Positions 30,163 through 39,365 of a stretch of 64,000 nucleotides of DNA are shown here, piece by piece. The position numbers and the translations under genes were made by a program. Within the stretch, counting starts at the first letter, position 1, and every line of letters begins with the position of its first letter. The stretch is from Ruegeria arenilitoris. Lineage in GTDB: Bacteria > Pseudomonadota > Alphaproteobacteria > Rhodobacterales > Rhodobacteraceae. The DNA lies in NCBI RefSeq assembly GCF_013030265.1, contig NZ_WPZQ01000001.1, positions 186,001 through 250,000 on the forward strand, read 5' to 3'. The notes below the pieces were generated by a model. That model was not told the DNA's origin, did no database searches, and was given only the letters and a program-made list of their open reading frames with translations.

Positions 30163-30175
30163 ATTGTCTGACAAT
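30163..30175. promoter_or_regulatory. Candidate GntR/FadR-type operator upstream of dmdB
   Basis: The 13-bp perfect palindrome ATTGTCTGACAAT fits the TNGTNNNACNA consensus known for the FadR branch of GntR regulators. It lies in the 181-base gap between pgi and dmdB. A separate hairpin, CTTGCC/GGCAAG, follows at 30187-30203 and may mark the pgi mRNA end, though no U-run is present. Confidence 0.45.
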
Positions 30176-30223
30176 AAGAGAATGCAGCTTGCCGCAAAGG
30201 CAAGTTGCAACATTTTGTGGAAT

Positions 30224-31828
30224 TCAACCCCGATGACGCAATGCGTAATCGATCAGGGCAGCCGTCGAACCATCCTTGTCTGCTGCGCTTTCTTCGCCAT
30301 CTACAATCGGCCCCAGAGACGTCGCCAACTCTTTGCCCAGTTCGACACCCCATTGATCGAATGAGTTGATGCCCAGCAAGACACCTTCGACAAACACCCG
30401 ATGTTCATAGAGTGCAATAATCTGTCCCAGAACAAACGGTGTGAGTTTTGGATAGATCAACGTGGTTGAAGGTCGGTTGCCCGGGAATACGCGGTGCCGT
30501 GCCTGCCGCTCCAACTCGTCACCTTGCAGGCCCTTCTCAGCCATCCGAGCACGCGCTTCATCCAGCGATCGACCACACATCAGGGCCTCGGATTGTGCCA
30601 GGCAGTTGGCCAGCAGAAGACGATGGTGGTGGGCCAGTTCGGGTTCGTGCCCTTCGGCTGCCACCATGAACTCGCACGGCACGATGTCTGTTCCCTGATG
30701 GATCAGCTGATAAAACGCGTGCTGCCCGTTTGTGCCAGGCTCACCCCATACCACCGGACCTGAAGGCACTGTCAGGTCAGAACCATCCATCGTCACAGAC
30801 TTGCCGTTCGATTCCATTTCCAATTGCTGGAAATAAGCAGGTAAGCGCAGCAATCGTTGGTCATAAGGCAATACTGCGCGGCTTGCGTGCCCCTGAACCT
30901 GACGATGCCATATTCCAGCCAGCGCCAGCATAACCGGCATGTTTTCAATCCAGTCGGCCGAACGAAAGTGCAGATCCATCGCCTGACCGCCACGCAGGAA
31001 CGCATCAAAGGCGTTCGAACCAACCGCGATCATCACAGGTAAACCAACCGGACCCCAGACCGAGTACCTACCCCCAACCCAGTCGGCGAAGCCAAACACA
31101 CGGTCTTCCGGAATGCCAAAGGCATGAGTTTTGTCCAGCGCGCTTGATACCGCTGCAAACTGCTTTGCAGGATCGCCGCCACCATCCTGCATCCAGGCGC
31201 GCGCCGTGCGGGCATTGGTCATGGTCTCGATGGTTGTGAACGTCTTGGACGCGACGATGATCAACGTCCGCTTTGGATCAAGCTGGCGCAACGTGTCGGC
31301 GATATGCGCGCCGTCTACGTTCGACACATAATGCAGCCGCGGACCATCGTGATAGGGTGCAAGCGCATGGGTCGCCATGACCGGCCCCAAATCAGATCCA
31401 CCGATCCCGATATTGACCACGTCGATGAAACTGCCCCCTTCCCCTTTGATTGCACCTCCACGCACCTCTTCGGCGAAGACGCGCATTCGTTGCAACGTAT
31501 TCAACACGCCCGGCATGACGTCCTGACCATCAACTTCGATCGGATCGCCATCAAGATTGCGTAGAGCAGTGTGCAGTACGGCGCGGTTTTCGGTCTCGTT
31601 AATTTTGACCCCGGTAAACATCGCCTCGCGGCGCGCTGCTAATCCAGCCGCATCGCAAAGATCGATCAATGCAGATCGCACATCCTGATCAATCTGCGTC
31701 TTTGAGTAATCGAACAGCAAATCCCCTGTGGACGCAGAAAACTTCTGAGCCCGATCCGGATCAGCCGCAAACAGCTCAAGAATGCGTTGATCAGTGGCCG
31801 CAAGAGATTTGAGTTTGTCTAGCTGCAC
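30224..31828 (-). CDS. pgi: Glucose-6-phosphate isomerase
   Basis: This 534-residue enzyme interconverts glucose-6-P and fructose-6-P. Signature sequences are [22 protein letters not shown], the ExxG region around MESNGKSV, and [13 protein letters not shown] near the C-terminus. The start is set at a GTG with AAGG upstream, 5 bases after the pgl stop; a TTG start inside pgl is possible but less likely. It is the last gene of zwf-pgl-pgi. Confidence 0.96.
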   Translation of the reverse strand: MQLDKLKSLAATDQRILELFAADPDRAQKFSASTGDLLFDYSKTQIDQDVRSALIDLCDAAGLAARREAMFTGVKINETENRAVLHTALRNLDGDPIEVDGQDVMPGVLNTLQRMRVFAEEVRGGAIKGEGGSFIDVVNIGIGGSDLGPVMATHALAPYHDGPRLHYVSNVDGAHIADTLRQLDPKRTLIIVASKTFTTIETMTNARTARAWMQDGGGDPAKQFAAVSSALDKTHAFGIPEDRVFGFADWVGGRYSVWGPVGLPVMIAVGSNAFDAFLRGGQAMDLHFRSADWIENMPVMLALAGIWHRQVQGHASRAVLPYDQRLLRLPAYFQQLEMESNGKSVTMDGSDLTVPSGPVVWGEPGTNGQHAFYQLIHQGTDIVPCEFMVAAEGHEPELAHHHRLLLANCLAQSEALMCGRSLDEARARMAEKGLQGDELERQARHRVFPGNRPSTTLIYPKLTPFVLGQIIALYEHRVFVEGVLLGINSFDQWGVELGKELATSLGPIVDGEESAADKDGSTAALIDYALRHRG

Positions 31829-31833
31829 GCGCC

Positions 31834-32505
31834 TTACTCCGCCCAATGTACGGTCATGCCGCTCAGGACGGCTGCTATGGGCGCTTCCTCGGGCGGCAAG
31901 GACATGGCCCGATCCAGCGCATCACGTTTCGCAGCGCCATATATGATCAGGTGCTTAGAAAGCGCGCCATCCAGAACCGGAGCCGTAAGCGTAATGCGCG
32001 CTTCGGGCTGTGTTTCGGTCCGCGCCACAGCAAGCGTCGGAGCATGGCTGTCCAGCGCCGCAGCCAACCCATCCATTCCAGGGAACAGTGAGGCCGTGTG
32101 CATGTCTTCACCCATCCCCAGAACAAGAACCGACAGCGGCAGTACCGGCGCAATCAGTGACTCGATCTGAGGCATTGCCTCTTCGGGGTCCTTCCCAGCC
32201 ACATAAAGCGGCACATACTCCGCAACCGAGGCACGGCTGGTCAACAAACGCTCGCGGATCAGACGCTCATTCGATCGTTCGTGATTGCCCGGCACGCACC
32301 GTTCGTCGGTTGGCAGAACACGTACCCGATCCCATTCGAGATCAGCCGCACACAGACTGTCAAACACCGGACCGGGTGTAGTGCCACCGGGAACAGCAAA
32401 GGCTACCTTATCGTGATGCAGCAACGCTGACTCCAGATCTCCTGCCAGTTCGTTCGCCACGTCGATGGCCAGCATGTCCCGGTCGGCATATTCCTGAATA
32501 TTCAT
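31834..32505 (-). CDS. pgl: 6-phosphogluconolactonase
   Basis: This 223-residue hydrolase opens 6-phosphogluconolactone. It has the SugarP-isomerase-like domain with [13 protein letters not shown] near the N-terminus, LPTDERCVP (Asp and Arg of the active site) and [16 protein letters not shown]. It overlaps zwf by ATGA and abuts pgi, so glucose-6-P to 6-phosphogluconate is encoded in one transcript. Confidence 0.96.
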   Translation of the reverse strand: MNIQEYADRDMLAIDVANELAGDLESALLHHDKVAFAVPGGTTPGPVFDSLCAADLEWDRVRVLPTDERCVPGNHERSNERLIRERLLTSRASVAEYVPLYVAGKDPEEAMPQIESLIAPVLPLSVLVLGMGEDMHTASLFPGMDGLAAALDSHAPTLAVARTETQPEARITLTAPVLDGALSKHLIIYGAAKRDALDRAMSLPPEEAPIAAVLSGMTVHWAE

Positions 32506-33956
32506 GGCTTGATCCCTTGCCAGTGGCGACCGTCGCGTTTCATCAGCAGCTCGGCGTCGCCGGGTCCGGTGCTACCGCTTTCATATGGTTTCGGCACATC
32601 GCCGCGCGCCTGCCATCCCGCGATGATCGGGTCGGTCCACGCCCACGCGGCCTCAACTTCATCACCCCGCATAAAGAGGGTCTGATTACCTCGGATTACA
32701 TCCATCACCAGCCGTTCATAGGCGTCCGGCGGATTGTGGTTCTCTGGCCCTAGGGCTTCGGCGAAACTCATGTCCAGCGGAACATCGACCAGTCGCATGC
32801 CACCCTGTCCCGGCTCTTTGATCGTCACTTTCAGGGTGATGCCCTCGTTAGGTTGCAGGCGGATGGACAATGTATTGGCGTGCCGCCCAGCCTCTTCCCC
32901 AAAGATAGAATGCGGTGCGTCCTTGAACATAACATTGATCACCGAAGACCGTGCAACAAGCCGCTTTCCGGTTCGCAAATAGAACGGCGTACCAGCCCAC
33001 CGCCAGTTGCTGACATGCGCTCGCAGGGCAATATAGCTTTCGGTGGTTGAACGCGGGTTGCCTACCACATCCCGATATCCCGGCCCATCCGGCCCCGTTG
33101 TGAATTGCCCCCTGACAATGTGGTGCGGTTTGACCGGATCGAGGGCGCGAATGACTTTCAGTTTCTCATCACGCACCGCGTCCGGATCAAATTTCGCCGG
33201 TGGTTCCATGGCGATCAGGCACAACAGCTGCATCAGGTGGTTCTGCACCATGTCGCGCATGGCACCTGCCCGCTCATAGTATTCTTCGCGGCCATCGATC
33301 CCGACGGTTTCTGCGACGGTGATCTGAATATGGTCGACATACTGGCTGTTCCACAGCGGCTCGAACAACATATTGCCAAACCGAACGGCCATTAGGTTCT
33401 GAACCGTCTCTTTTCCAAGATAATGGTCAATCCGGTAGATTTGACCTTCACTAAAGTGCGCAGCCAGAGTTTCGTTCAACTCGCGTGCACTTCCCAGATC
33501 GTGACCGAATGGCTTCTCAACCACGATACGCGTGCGTGCCGATGCCATACCATTAGATTTTATGCGTTCGGCCAACGGCCCGAACAAACGTGGCCCCACC
33601 GAGAAATAGAATGCCCGAATGCGATCCTCAGCCAGCTTTCCGGCAAGTTGCGCCCAGCCCTCAACTGACAACGCGTCCAAAGGCACATAGTCAACGCGTC
33701 TCAGGAATCCATTCAGTTGTTCCGGATTCTCTGCCTGTCGCGACGCATGAGCCTTTAGCGAATCGGAAACCATTGATCGGAATTCAGACTGATCATGCTG
33801 TCCGCGCGCTGCGCCAATGATTTGCACCTCTTCGGGCCATTGGCCAGCACAATACCTGCGAAACAGCGCCGGCAGGATCTTGCGTTGCGCCAGATCGCCG
33901 GTCCCGCCGAATATGACCAGATCAAAGGGGTCAACCGGTATGACGCGAGAAACCAT
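32502..33956 (-). CDS. zwf: Glucose-6-phosphate 1-dehydrogenase
   Basis: This 484-residue NAD(P)-dependent enzyme starts the oxidative pentose phosphate and Entner-Doudoroff routes. The coenzyme motif GGTGDLAQRKILPALF, the catalytic RIDHYLGKETVQN motif and the EKPFGHD segment are intact. AAGGTAAGGACA precedes the ATG. It heads zwf-pgl-pgi; edd/eda are not in this window. A LacI-type operator candidate lies 37 bases upstream. Confidence 0.97.
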   Translation of the reverse strand: MVSRVIPVDPFDLVIFGGTGDLAQRKILPALFRRYCAGQWPEEVQIIGAARGQHDQSEFRSMVSDSLKAHASRQAENPEQLNGFLRRVDYVPLDALSVEGWAQLAGKLAEDRIRAFYFSVGPRLFGPLAERIKSNGMASARTRIVVEKPFGHDLGSARELNETLAAHFSEGQIYRIDHYLGKETVQNLMAVRFGNMLFEPLWNSQYVDHIQITVAETVGIDGREEYYERAGAMRDMVQNHLMQLLCLIAMEPPAKFDPDAVRDEKLKVIRALDPVKPHHIVRGQFTTGPDGPGYRDVVGNPRSTTESYIALRAHVSNWRWAGTPFYLRTGKRLVARSSVINVMFKDAPHSIFGEEAGRHANTLSIRLQPNEGITLKVTIKEPGQGGMRLVDVPLDMSFAEALGPENHNPPDAYERLVMDVIRGNQTLFMRGDEVEAAWAWTDPIIAGWQARGDVPKPYESGSTGPGDAELLMKRDGRHWQGIKP

Positions 33957-33992
33957 GTGTTGTCCTTACCTTGCAACCAGAAGCATGTCCAA

Positions 33993-34006
33993 TGTTAGCG
34001 CCACCA
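33993..34006. promoter_or_regulatory. Candidate LacI-family operator upstream of zwf
   Basis: Read toward zwf, the site is TGGTGGCGCTAACA, which matches the LacI-family palindrome TGTTAGCGCTAACA at 12 of 14 positions with the central GCGC intact. It lies 37 bases upstream of the zwf start, in the gap shared with the divergent radical SAM gene. Many carbohydrate genes in alphaproteobacteria are under such regulators, but none is encoded nearby. Confidence 0.35.
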
Positions 34007-34116
34007 TTCCAAAGGTTTTCCTTCATCAAAACTCTGTCAGATCACTTTCATGCGCCTTAACTATCCCCAGGCAACAAGCTACATCAGGCAGATACAGCCA
34101 ACGAACCGGAAGCGGA

Positions 34117-35070
34117 ATGAAAGACAACGCCCCACAGATCGCCAATATCGGCAAGTTTCAGAACAAATTGGTGACAGCGGACGGCCAGACTCGCGCTTCG
34201 GTCGAATTCAGCAATCCTGAAACGCTATGGTTCAATACCGGCACCTTGTGCAACATCGAATGTGTGAACTGCTACATCGCAAGCAGCCCAACCAACGATG
34301 CGCTGGTCTACATTACTGCGGCTGAAGTGTCAGACTATCTGGATCAGATAGAAGAGCGTGAATGGCCCATTCGCGAAATCGGTTTTACCGGTGGCGAGCC
34401 ATTCATGAATCCGGAAATGATCGAAATGACCCGCGCAGCATTAAATCGCGGCTATGAAGTGCTGATCCTTACCAATGCTATGCAACCCATGATGCGCCGC
34501 AAGATGCGTGAAGGGTTGCTGGAACTGCAAAAAGAGTTTGGTGACAAACTCACCCTGCGCATCTCAGTCGATCACTATAAACCCGAGCTTCATGACGAAG
34601 AACGCGGCAAAGGCAGTTTTGCAAAGACCGTTGCGGGTATGGAGTGGCTGCGTGACAACGGGTTCAAAATGGCGATCGCCGGGCGCACGGTCTGGGGTGA
34701 AAGCGACGCTGAAAGCCGCGCTGGATATGGGGCATTTTTCGACCAAAACAGATTTGATATCGACGCACAGAACCCAGGGATGACGGTTCTTTTCCCCGAG
34801 ATGGACGAAAGCGTTGAAGTACCCGAAATTACGACCGCCTGCTGGGGAATTCTGGATAAATCCCCGAATGCCGTTATGTGTGCCAGCGCCAGAATGATCG
34901 TGAAACGCAAAGGCGCCGAGAAGCCAGCCGTTCTGGCGTGTACCCTGCTGCCCTATTCACCTGAGTTTGAAATGGGACATACGCTTGCCGAGGCAGAGGC
35001 TGACGTTCATCTGAACCATCCACATTGCGCCAAATTCTGTGTACTTGGCGGTGCCAGCTGTTCGGGCTGA
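34117..35070 (+). CDS. Radical SAM protein of unknown function with C-terminal Cys cluster
   Basis: This 317-residue protein carries the CX3CX2C motif CNIECVNC (near residue 46) and the SAM-binding GFTGGEPFMNPE. The C-terminal 80 residues contain six cysteines, ending HCAKFCVLGGASCSG. That spacing resembles the auxiliary Fe-S sites of SPASM/Twitch proteins, which modify peptides or other large substrates. I do not recognise a named family. It diverges from zwf and converges on usg with a 3-base gap. No obvious small precursor peptide lies next to it. Confidence 0.85.
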   Translation: MKDNAPQIANIGKFQNKLVTADGQTRASVEFSNPETLWFNTGTLCNIECVNCYIASSPTNDALVYITAAEVSDYLDQIEEREWPIREIGFTGGEPFMNPEMIEMTRAALNRGYEVLILTNAMQPMMRRKMREGLLELQKEFGDKLTLRISVDHYKPELHDEERGKGSFAKTVAGMEWLRDNGFKMAIAGRTVWGESDAESRAGYGAFFDQNRFDIDAQNPGMTVLFPEMDESVEVPEITTACWGILDKSPNAVMCASARMIVKRKGAEKPAVLACTLLPYSPEFEMGHTLAEAEADVHLNHPHCAKFCVLGGASCSG

Positions 35071-35073
35071 GGA

Positions 35074-35343
35074 TCAGTTCACCCTGAACTCACCCACCAT
35101 GTTACGCCATTCTCCCGGCGCGATCATCTTGCGATGCGTAAACCGGACCGAGTGTAACGGCCCATCGATTTCTCTTTGCCAGAAATCAATGAAATCGAAC
35201 AGTTTCGGATGATCGGGCGCCAGGTCGTATTCCTGCCAGATGAACGTGTTCAGAACGTGTATGTAGTCGGGCATGTGATAGTAGAATTCTGCCGTCGTCA
35301 GCCCGTACCCCTTAAGCATTAACTCTGTTTCGCTTTGCTCCAT
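35074..35343 (-). CDS. usg: Usg family protein
   Basis: This 89-residue protein matches the alphaproteobacterial Usg family (LKGYGLTTAE, DYDLAP-type and DGPLHSVR motifs). Its function is unknown. The start was chosen at an ATG with GGAGGT 5 bases upstream; the open frame begins 11 codons earlier. The tRNA-like or regulatory role sometimes guessed for this family is not supported by anything here. Confidence 0.9.
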   Translation of the reverse strand: MEQSETELMLKGYGLTTAEFYYHMPDYIHVLNTFIWQEYDLAPDHPKLFDFIDFWQREIDGPLHSVRFTHRKMIAPGEWRNMVGEFRVN

Positions 35344-35536
35344 GCAGACCTCCAATTTCATGCAAGGTCTCTTCATGGTAGCACGAAAACCCCCTAACCC
35401 TTAGTTAACAATATGTTACTCAGGCGTTACGGTTGTTTTTCGCATGCAAAATCGTTGCTTGCTTGCACCTTATGTGCTGGGTCTGATAAGGTACATCCAC
35501 AAGATATAGACCCTGCACAAAGAACGGGCAGTTTAC

Positions 35537-38266
35537 GTGAGCGATACGCCAGAAATTCCTGAAAACATGGATGAAACCCCACCGGAGCGCCCTGTTTACG
35601 ACGGTCCGACGGTCTCAATCGAATCCGAGATGCGCACTTCGTATCTCGATTACGCGATGTCGGTCATCGTGTCCCGCGCGATCCCTGATCTGCGCGACGG
35701 GCTGAAACCTGTACACCGCCGCATCCTCTATGCGATGCACGAAACGGGAAATACGCACGACAAGGCCTATCGCAAATCGGCCCGTCCGGTTGGCGATGTG
35801 ATGGGTAAATATCACCCGCACGGCGACAGCGCGATCTATGATGCGCTGGTCCGGATGGCGCAGGACTTCTCGATGTCGCTGCCGCTGCTGGACGGTCAGG
35901 GCAACTTTGGCTCGATGGACGGCGATAACCCGGCGGCCATGCGTTATACCGAAGTTCGCATGGACAAACCCGCTGCGTCTCTGCTGGCCGATATTGAAAA
36001 AGAAACGGTCGATTTTCAGGACAACTACGACGGCAAGGACAAAGAGCCGACGGTCCTGCCCGCCCGTTTCCCGAACATGCTGGTCAATGGCGCCGGTGGT
36101 ATCGCCGTGGGTATGGCGACGAACATCCCGCCGCACAATCTGGGCGAAGTGGTCGACGCGACCTTGGCACTTATCGACGACCCGGATCTGACATCCGAGC
36201 AGTTGATCGAATACGTCCCCGGCCCCGACTTCCCGACCGGCGGTGTCATGCTGGGTCGTTCTGGCGCGCGCAAAGCCTATCTGGAAGGCCGTGGCAGTGT
36301 CATCATTCGCGCCAAGACCCGCGTGGAAGAGCTGCGCAAAGATCGCTATGCCATCGTCGTGGATGAGATCCCCTATCAGGTGAACAAAGCTTCGATGATC
36401 GAAAAGATCGCAGAAGCTGTGCGTGAGAAGCGTATCGAAGGCGTCAGCCATGTGCAGGACGAATCCGACCGCAATGGCGTACGAGTTGTTGTGGAACTGA
36501 AGCGTGACGCGACACCCGAAGTGGTTCTGAACCAGCTTTATCGTTTCTCGCCGATGCAAACCTCGTTTGGCTGCAACATGCTGGCTCTGAACGGTGGTCG
36601 ACCTGAACAACTGACTCTGCGTCGGTTCCTGACCAGCTTCATTGATTTCCGTGAAGATGTTGTCGCCCGCCGCACTGCCTATGACCTGCGCAAGGCGCGG
36701 GAACGCAGCCATATCCTGTGTGGTCTGGCTGTGGCCGTATCCAACGTTGATGAAGTCGTCGCGACGATCCGCTCGTCTGCCGACGCCGCCGAAGCGCGCG
36801 AAAAGCTGATGACTCGTCGTTGGCCTGCAGCAGAGATCGAAAGCTATCTGCGTCTGATCGACGATCCTCTGTCCAAGATGAACGACGACGGCACCTATAA
36901 CCTGACGGAGGTTCAGGCCCGTGCAATCCTGGATCTTCGCCTGCAACGACTGACCCAACTGGGCGTCAAAGAGGTCACGGACGAGCTTGAAGAACTGGCC
37001 GCCAAAATCAAGGAATACCTTGATATTCTGTCCTCGCGCGAGCGGATCATGTCGATCATCGGAGATGAGCTGCGCAGTGTACGCGATCAATTTGCGGTGC
37101 CGCGTCGCACCCAAATCGTCGACTGGTCCGGCGACATGGAAGACGAAGACCTGATCGAACGCGAAGATATGGTCGTGACCGTCACCTCGGGCGGTTACAT
37201 CAAGCGTACACCGCTGGCTGACTTCCGCGCCCAGAAGCGCGGTGGCAAGGGCTTGTCAGGGATGCAGACCAAGGAAGAGGACGTGGTTACCACTCTCTTC
37301 GTGGCAAACACTCATACGCAGCTTTTGTTCTTCACCACCGACGGAATGGTCTACAAGCTCAAGACCTGGCGCCTGCCTCAATCGGGACGCACCGGTAAAG
37401 GCAAGGCGATCGTCAATATCCTGCCCATCCCGACAGGCGTTTCCATCGCTGCGATCATGCCGGTGGATGTCCCTGATGAAGAATGGGAGAACCTGCAGAT
37501 CGTCTTCGCAACCAGCGCAGGCGACGTACGCCGCAATGCGCTGAGCGACTTCACCAACGTCAAACGTAACGGCAAGATCGCTATGGACCTGCCGGAAGAC
37601 GTGGAACTGGTAAACGCGCGCATCTGTTCGGAAGACGATGACGTGATGCTGGTCACCAACTCAGGCCGCGCAATCCGTTTCCAGACGACGGATGTCCGCG
37701 TCTTCAAGGGCCGTAAATCCACCGGGGTACGTGGTATCAAGCTGTCTAACGGCGACAGGGTCGTATCGATGTCGGTGATCCGCCATTTTGACGCAACCTC
37801 TGACGAACGCGCTGCATATCTGAAGATGCGCCGCGCGGTCGCCGGCCTGACCGACGACGCCGAAGCTTCGGACGAAGAGGTCAACGATATGGCCACGATC
37901 AGTCAGGAACGCTATGCGGAAATGTCTGCGGCCGAAAACCTCATCCTGACCATCACCGCTGGCGGTTCCGGCAAGCTCAGCTCGTCTCATGACTACCCGG
38001 TTCGTGGCCGCGGTGGCATGGGGGTCGCTGCCATGGACAAAGCCATGCGAGGCGGTGAGCTTGTGGCGTCATTCCCTGTCGAAATTGACGATCAGATCAT
38101 GCTGGCCACATCCAAAGGACAGTCGATCCGAGTGCCGGTCGAAGGCATTTCCTTCCGGTCGCGGTCGGCAGGTGGTGTTAAGGTGTTCAATACCGGCAAG
38201 GGCGAAGAGGTCGTCAGCGTTGCCTGGATCGCCGATCAAGGCGAAGAAGAGGCAGAAGTCGAATAG
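35537..38266 (+). CDS. gyrA: DNA gyrase subunit A
   Basis: This 909-residue type II topoisomerase subunit breaks and rejoins DNA. The active-site tyrosine is Tyr137 in MRYTEVRM. The quinolone-determining region reads HGDSAIYD with Ser98 and Asp102, the wild-type residues corresponding to E. coli Ser83 and Asp87. Six C-terminal beta-pinwheel blades follow from about residue 535, with the gyrase box read as QKRGGKG. The start is a GTG. A strong terminator follows. Confidence 0.97.
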   Translation: MSDTPEIPENMDETPPERPVYDGPTVSIESEMRTSYLDYAMSVIVSRAIPDLRDGLKPVHRRILYAMHETGNTHDKAYRKSARPVGDVMGKYHPHGDSAIYDALVRMAQDFSMSLPLLDGQGNFGSMDGDNPAAMRYTEVRMDKPAASLLADIEKETVDFQDNYDGKDKEPTVLPARFPNMLVNGAGGIAVGMATNIPPHNLGEVVDATLALIDDPDLTSEQLIEYVPGPDFPTGGVMLGRSGARKAYLEGRGSVIIRAKTRVEELRKDRYAIVVDEIPYQVNKASMIEKIAEAVREKRIEGVSHVQDESDRNGVRVVVELKRDATPEVVLNQLYRFSPMQTSFGCNMLALNGGRPEQLTLRRFLTSFIDFREDVVARRTAYDLRKARERSHILCGLAVAVSNVDEVVATIRSSADAAEAREKLMTRRWPAAEIESYLRLIDDPLSKMNDDGTYNLTEVQARAILDLRLQRLTQLGVKEVTDELEELAAKIKEYLDILSSRERIMSIIGDELRSVRDQFAVPRRTQIVDWSGDMEDEDLIEREDMVVTVTSGGYIKRTPLADFRAQKRGGKGLSGMQTKEEDVVTTLFVANTHTQLLFFTTDGMVYKLKTWRLPQSGRTGKGKAIVNILPIPTGVSIAAIMPVDVPDEEWENLQIVFATSAGDVRRNALSDFTNVKRNGKIAMDLPEDVELVNARICSEDDDVMLVTNSGRAIRFQTTDVRVFKGRKSTGVRGIKLSNGDRVVSMSVIRHFDATSDERAAYLKMRRAVAGLTDDAEASDEEVNDMATISQERYAEMSAAENLILTITAGGSGKLSSSHDYPVRGRGGMGVAAMDKAMRGGELVASFPVEIDDQIMLATSKGQSIRVPVEGISFRSRSAGGVKVFNTGKGEEVVSVAWIADQGEEEAEVE

Positions 38267-38289
38267 GTTCTTCTTCCCATTATTTCTGA

Positions 38290-38321
38290 AACCCGCAGTG
38301 CCTTCACTGCGGGTTTTTTTT
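38290..38321 (+). terminator. Intrinsic terminator after gyrA
   Basis: An 11-bp perfect stem AACCCGCAGTG/CACTGCGGGTT with loop CCTT is followed by eight T residues. Confidence 0.95.
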
Positions 38322-38425
38322 GTTTCAGGACTCACTCAAAACAAAGAGCGACTGAACAGCATAGGATAACAAACAAGCCGTGCTAGTCTCAGGAGAATCT
38401 GGTCCTCATTGTCGGGAGTCCTCTG

Positions 38426-39277
38426 ATGCTTGATGGTGCGATGCTTGTCTGGTTCTCGCTGACCGGCTTGAGTCTTTTATTCGTTTTATGGGATTCGATT
38501 TCAAACGGCGTCACCAGTTGGGTGCAGCGAGCTGCCTGGATACTCGTAACCTTGTACACAGGGCCGGTCGGATTGTTCTTTTACTTGCTGGCATGCCGCC
38601 GCCCATTTCCAGGCGGTCACGACGCGTTCACCAAAGCCACATGGAAACAAGGCATCAACAGCGAAATGCACTGTGTCGCCGGAGATGCGACAGGCATCAT
38701 CGTAGCCGCTATTCTATTACATTTTTTTGCGCTCCCGAATGGCTGGGATATTCTTGTTGAATACAGTTTTGGATTTGTGTCTGGTCTTTTCATTTTTCAG
38801 GCGTTGATGATGCTGCCGATGTTCGGCAGCTACAGTCAGGCCGTTCGTAAAACAGTGTTCGCAGAGACCGTGTCGATGAATTTCGTTATGACCGGTATGA
38901 TCCCGACAATGGTTGTTTTGGCATCGCTATGGCCTGGTTCCGAAGATCCACTAAATCCAAGTTTCTGGTTCAGAATGAGCCTTGCAACAGTGGTCGGTGC
39001 GGTGGTCGCATTTCCCATGAATTGGTGGCTGGTGGCAAATCACCTAAAGCATGGCTGCATGACCTTGCCCGGAGCAGATGGGCCAGCCCCGGCTTTGGGC
39101 CATCGATCGCCTGAGGATGCGATGAGCTCAACGCCTCATGGTGACATGAAAGGTCATAGCATGATGAAAATGCACTCACTTTCGACGGGTCAGATAATTG
39201 CATGGGTGATTGGAACCTACGCTCTTCTGATCGCATCCCTTTGGATAACCGCCCGGTATGTTCCGATCAGTTTCTAG
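38426..39277 (+). CDS. DUF4396 multipass membrane protein
   Basis: This 283-residue protein has about seven hydrophobic segments. The central part, from SEMHCVAGDATGI through SMNFVMTGMIP to AFPMNWWLVANHLKHGCM, matches DUF4396. Met, His and Cys residues lie in and near the membrane segments (MHC, HGCM, MKMHSLS), which hints at metal handling. Function unknown. It is monocistronic between the gyrA terminator and a convergent carboxypeptidase gene. Confidence 0.8.
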   Translation: MLDGAMLVWFSLTGLSLLFVLWDSISNGVTSWVQRAAWILVTLYTGPVGLFFYLLACRRPFPGGHDAFTKATWKQGINSEMHCVAGDATGIIVAAILLHFFALPNGWDILVEYSFGFVSGLFIFQALMMLPMFGSYSQAVRKTVFAETVSMNFVMTGMIPTMVVLASLWPGSEDPLNPSFWFRMSLATVVGAVVAFPMNWWLVANHLKHGCMTLPGADGPAPALGHRSPEDAMSSTPHGDMKGHSMMKMHSLSTGQIIAWVIGTYALLIASLWITARYVPISF

Positions 39278-39330
39278 TCGATGCCTGCTTACCTTACAGC
39301 CAGAAAGCACCTTTGGTTTCCAAAAGAGTG

Positions 39331-39360
39331 AAAGCAAAAGGCCGCCCCGAGGGCGGCCTT
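39331..39360 (-). terminator. Intrinsic terminator of the carboxypeptidase transcript
   Basis: A 10-bp stem AAGGCCGCCC/GGGCGGCCTT with loop CGA. Read from the minus strand, it follows the stop at 39366 by a few bases and ends in TTTT. The plus-strand side lacks a T-run, so it mainly serves the minus-strand operon. Confidence 0.85.
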
Positions 39361-39365
39361 AGCGC

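Noticed and set aside
35615..37114. 499-codon open frame opposite gyrA on the minus strand
   Set aside because: It mirrors the codon pattern of gyrA, has no ribosome site and encodes no recognisable domain. Long antisense frames are expected in this GC-rich codon usage.
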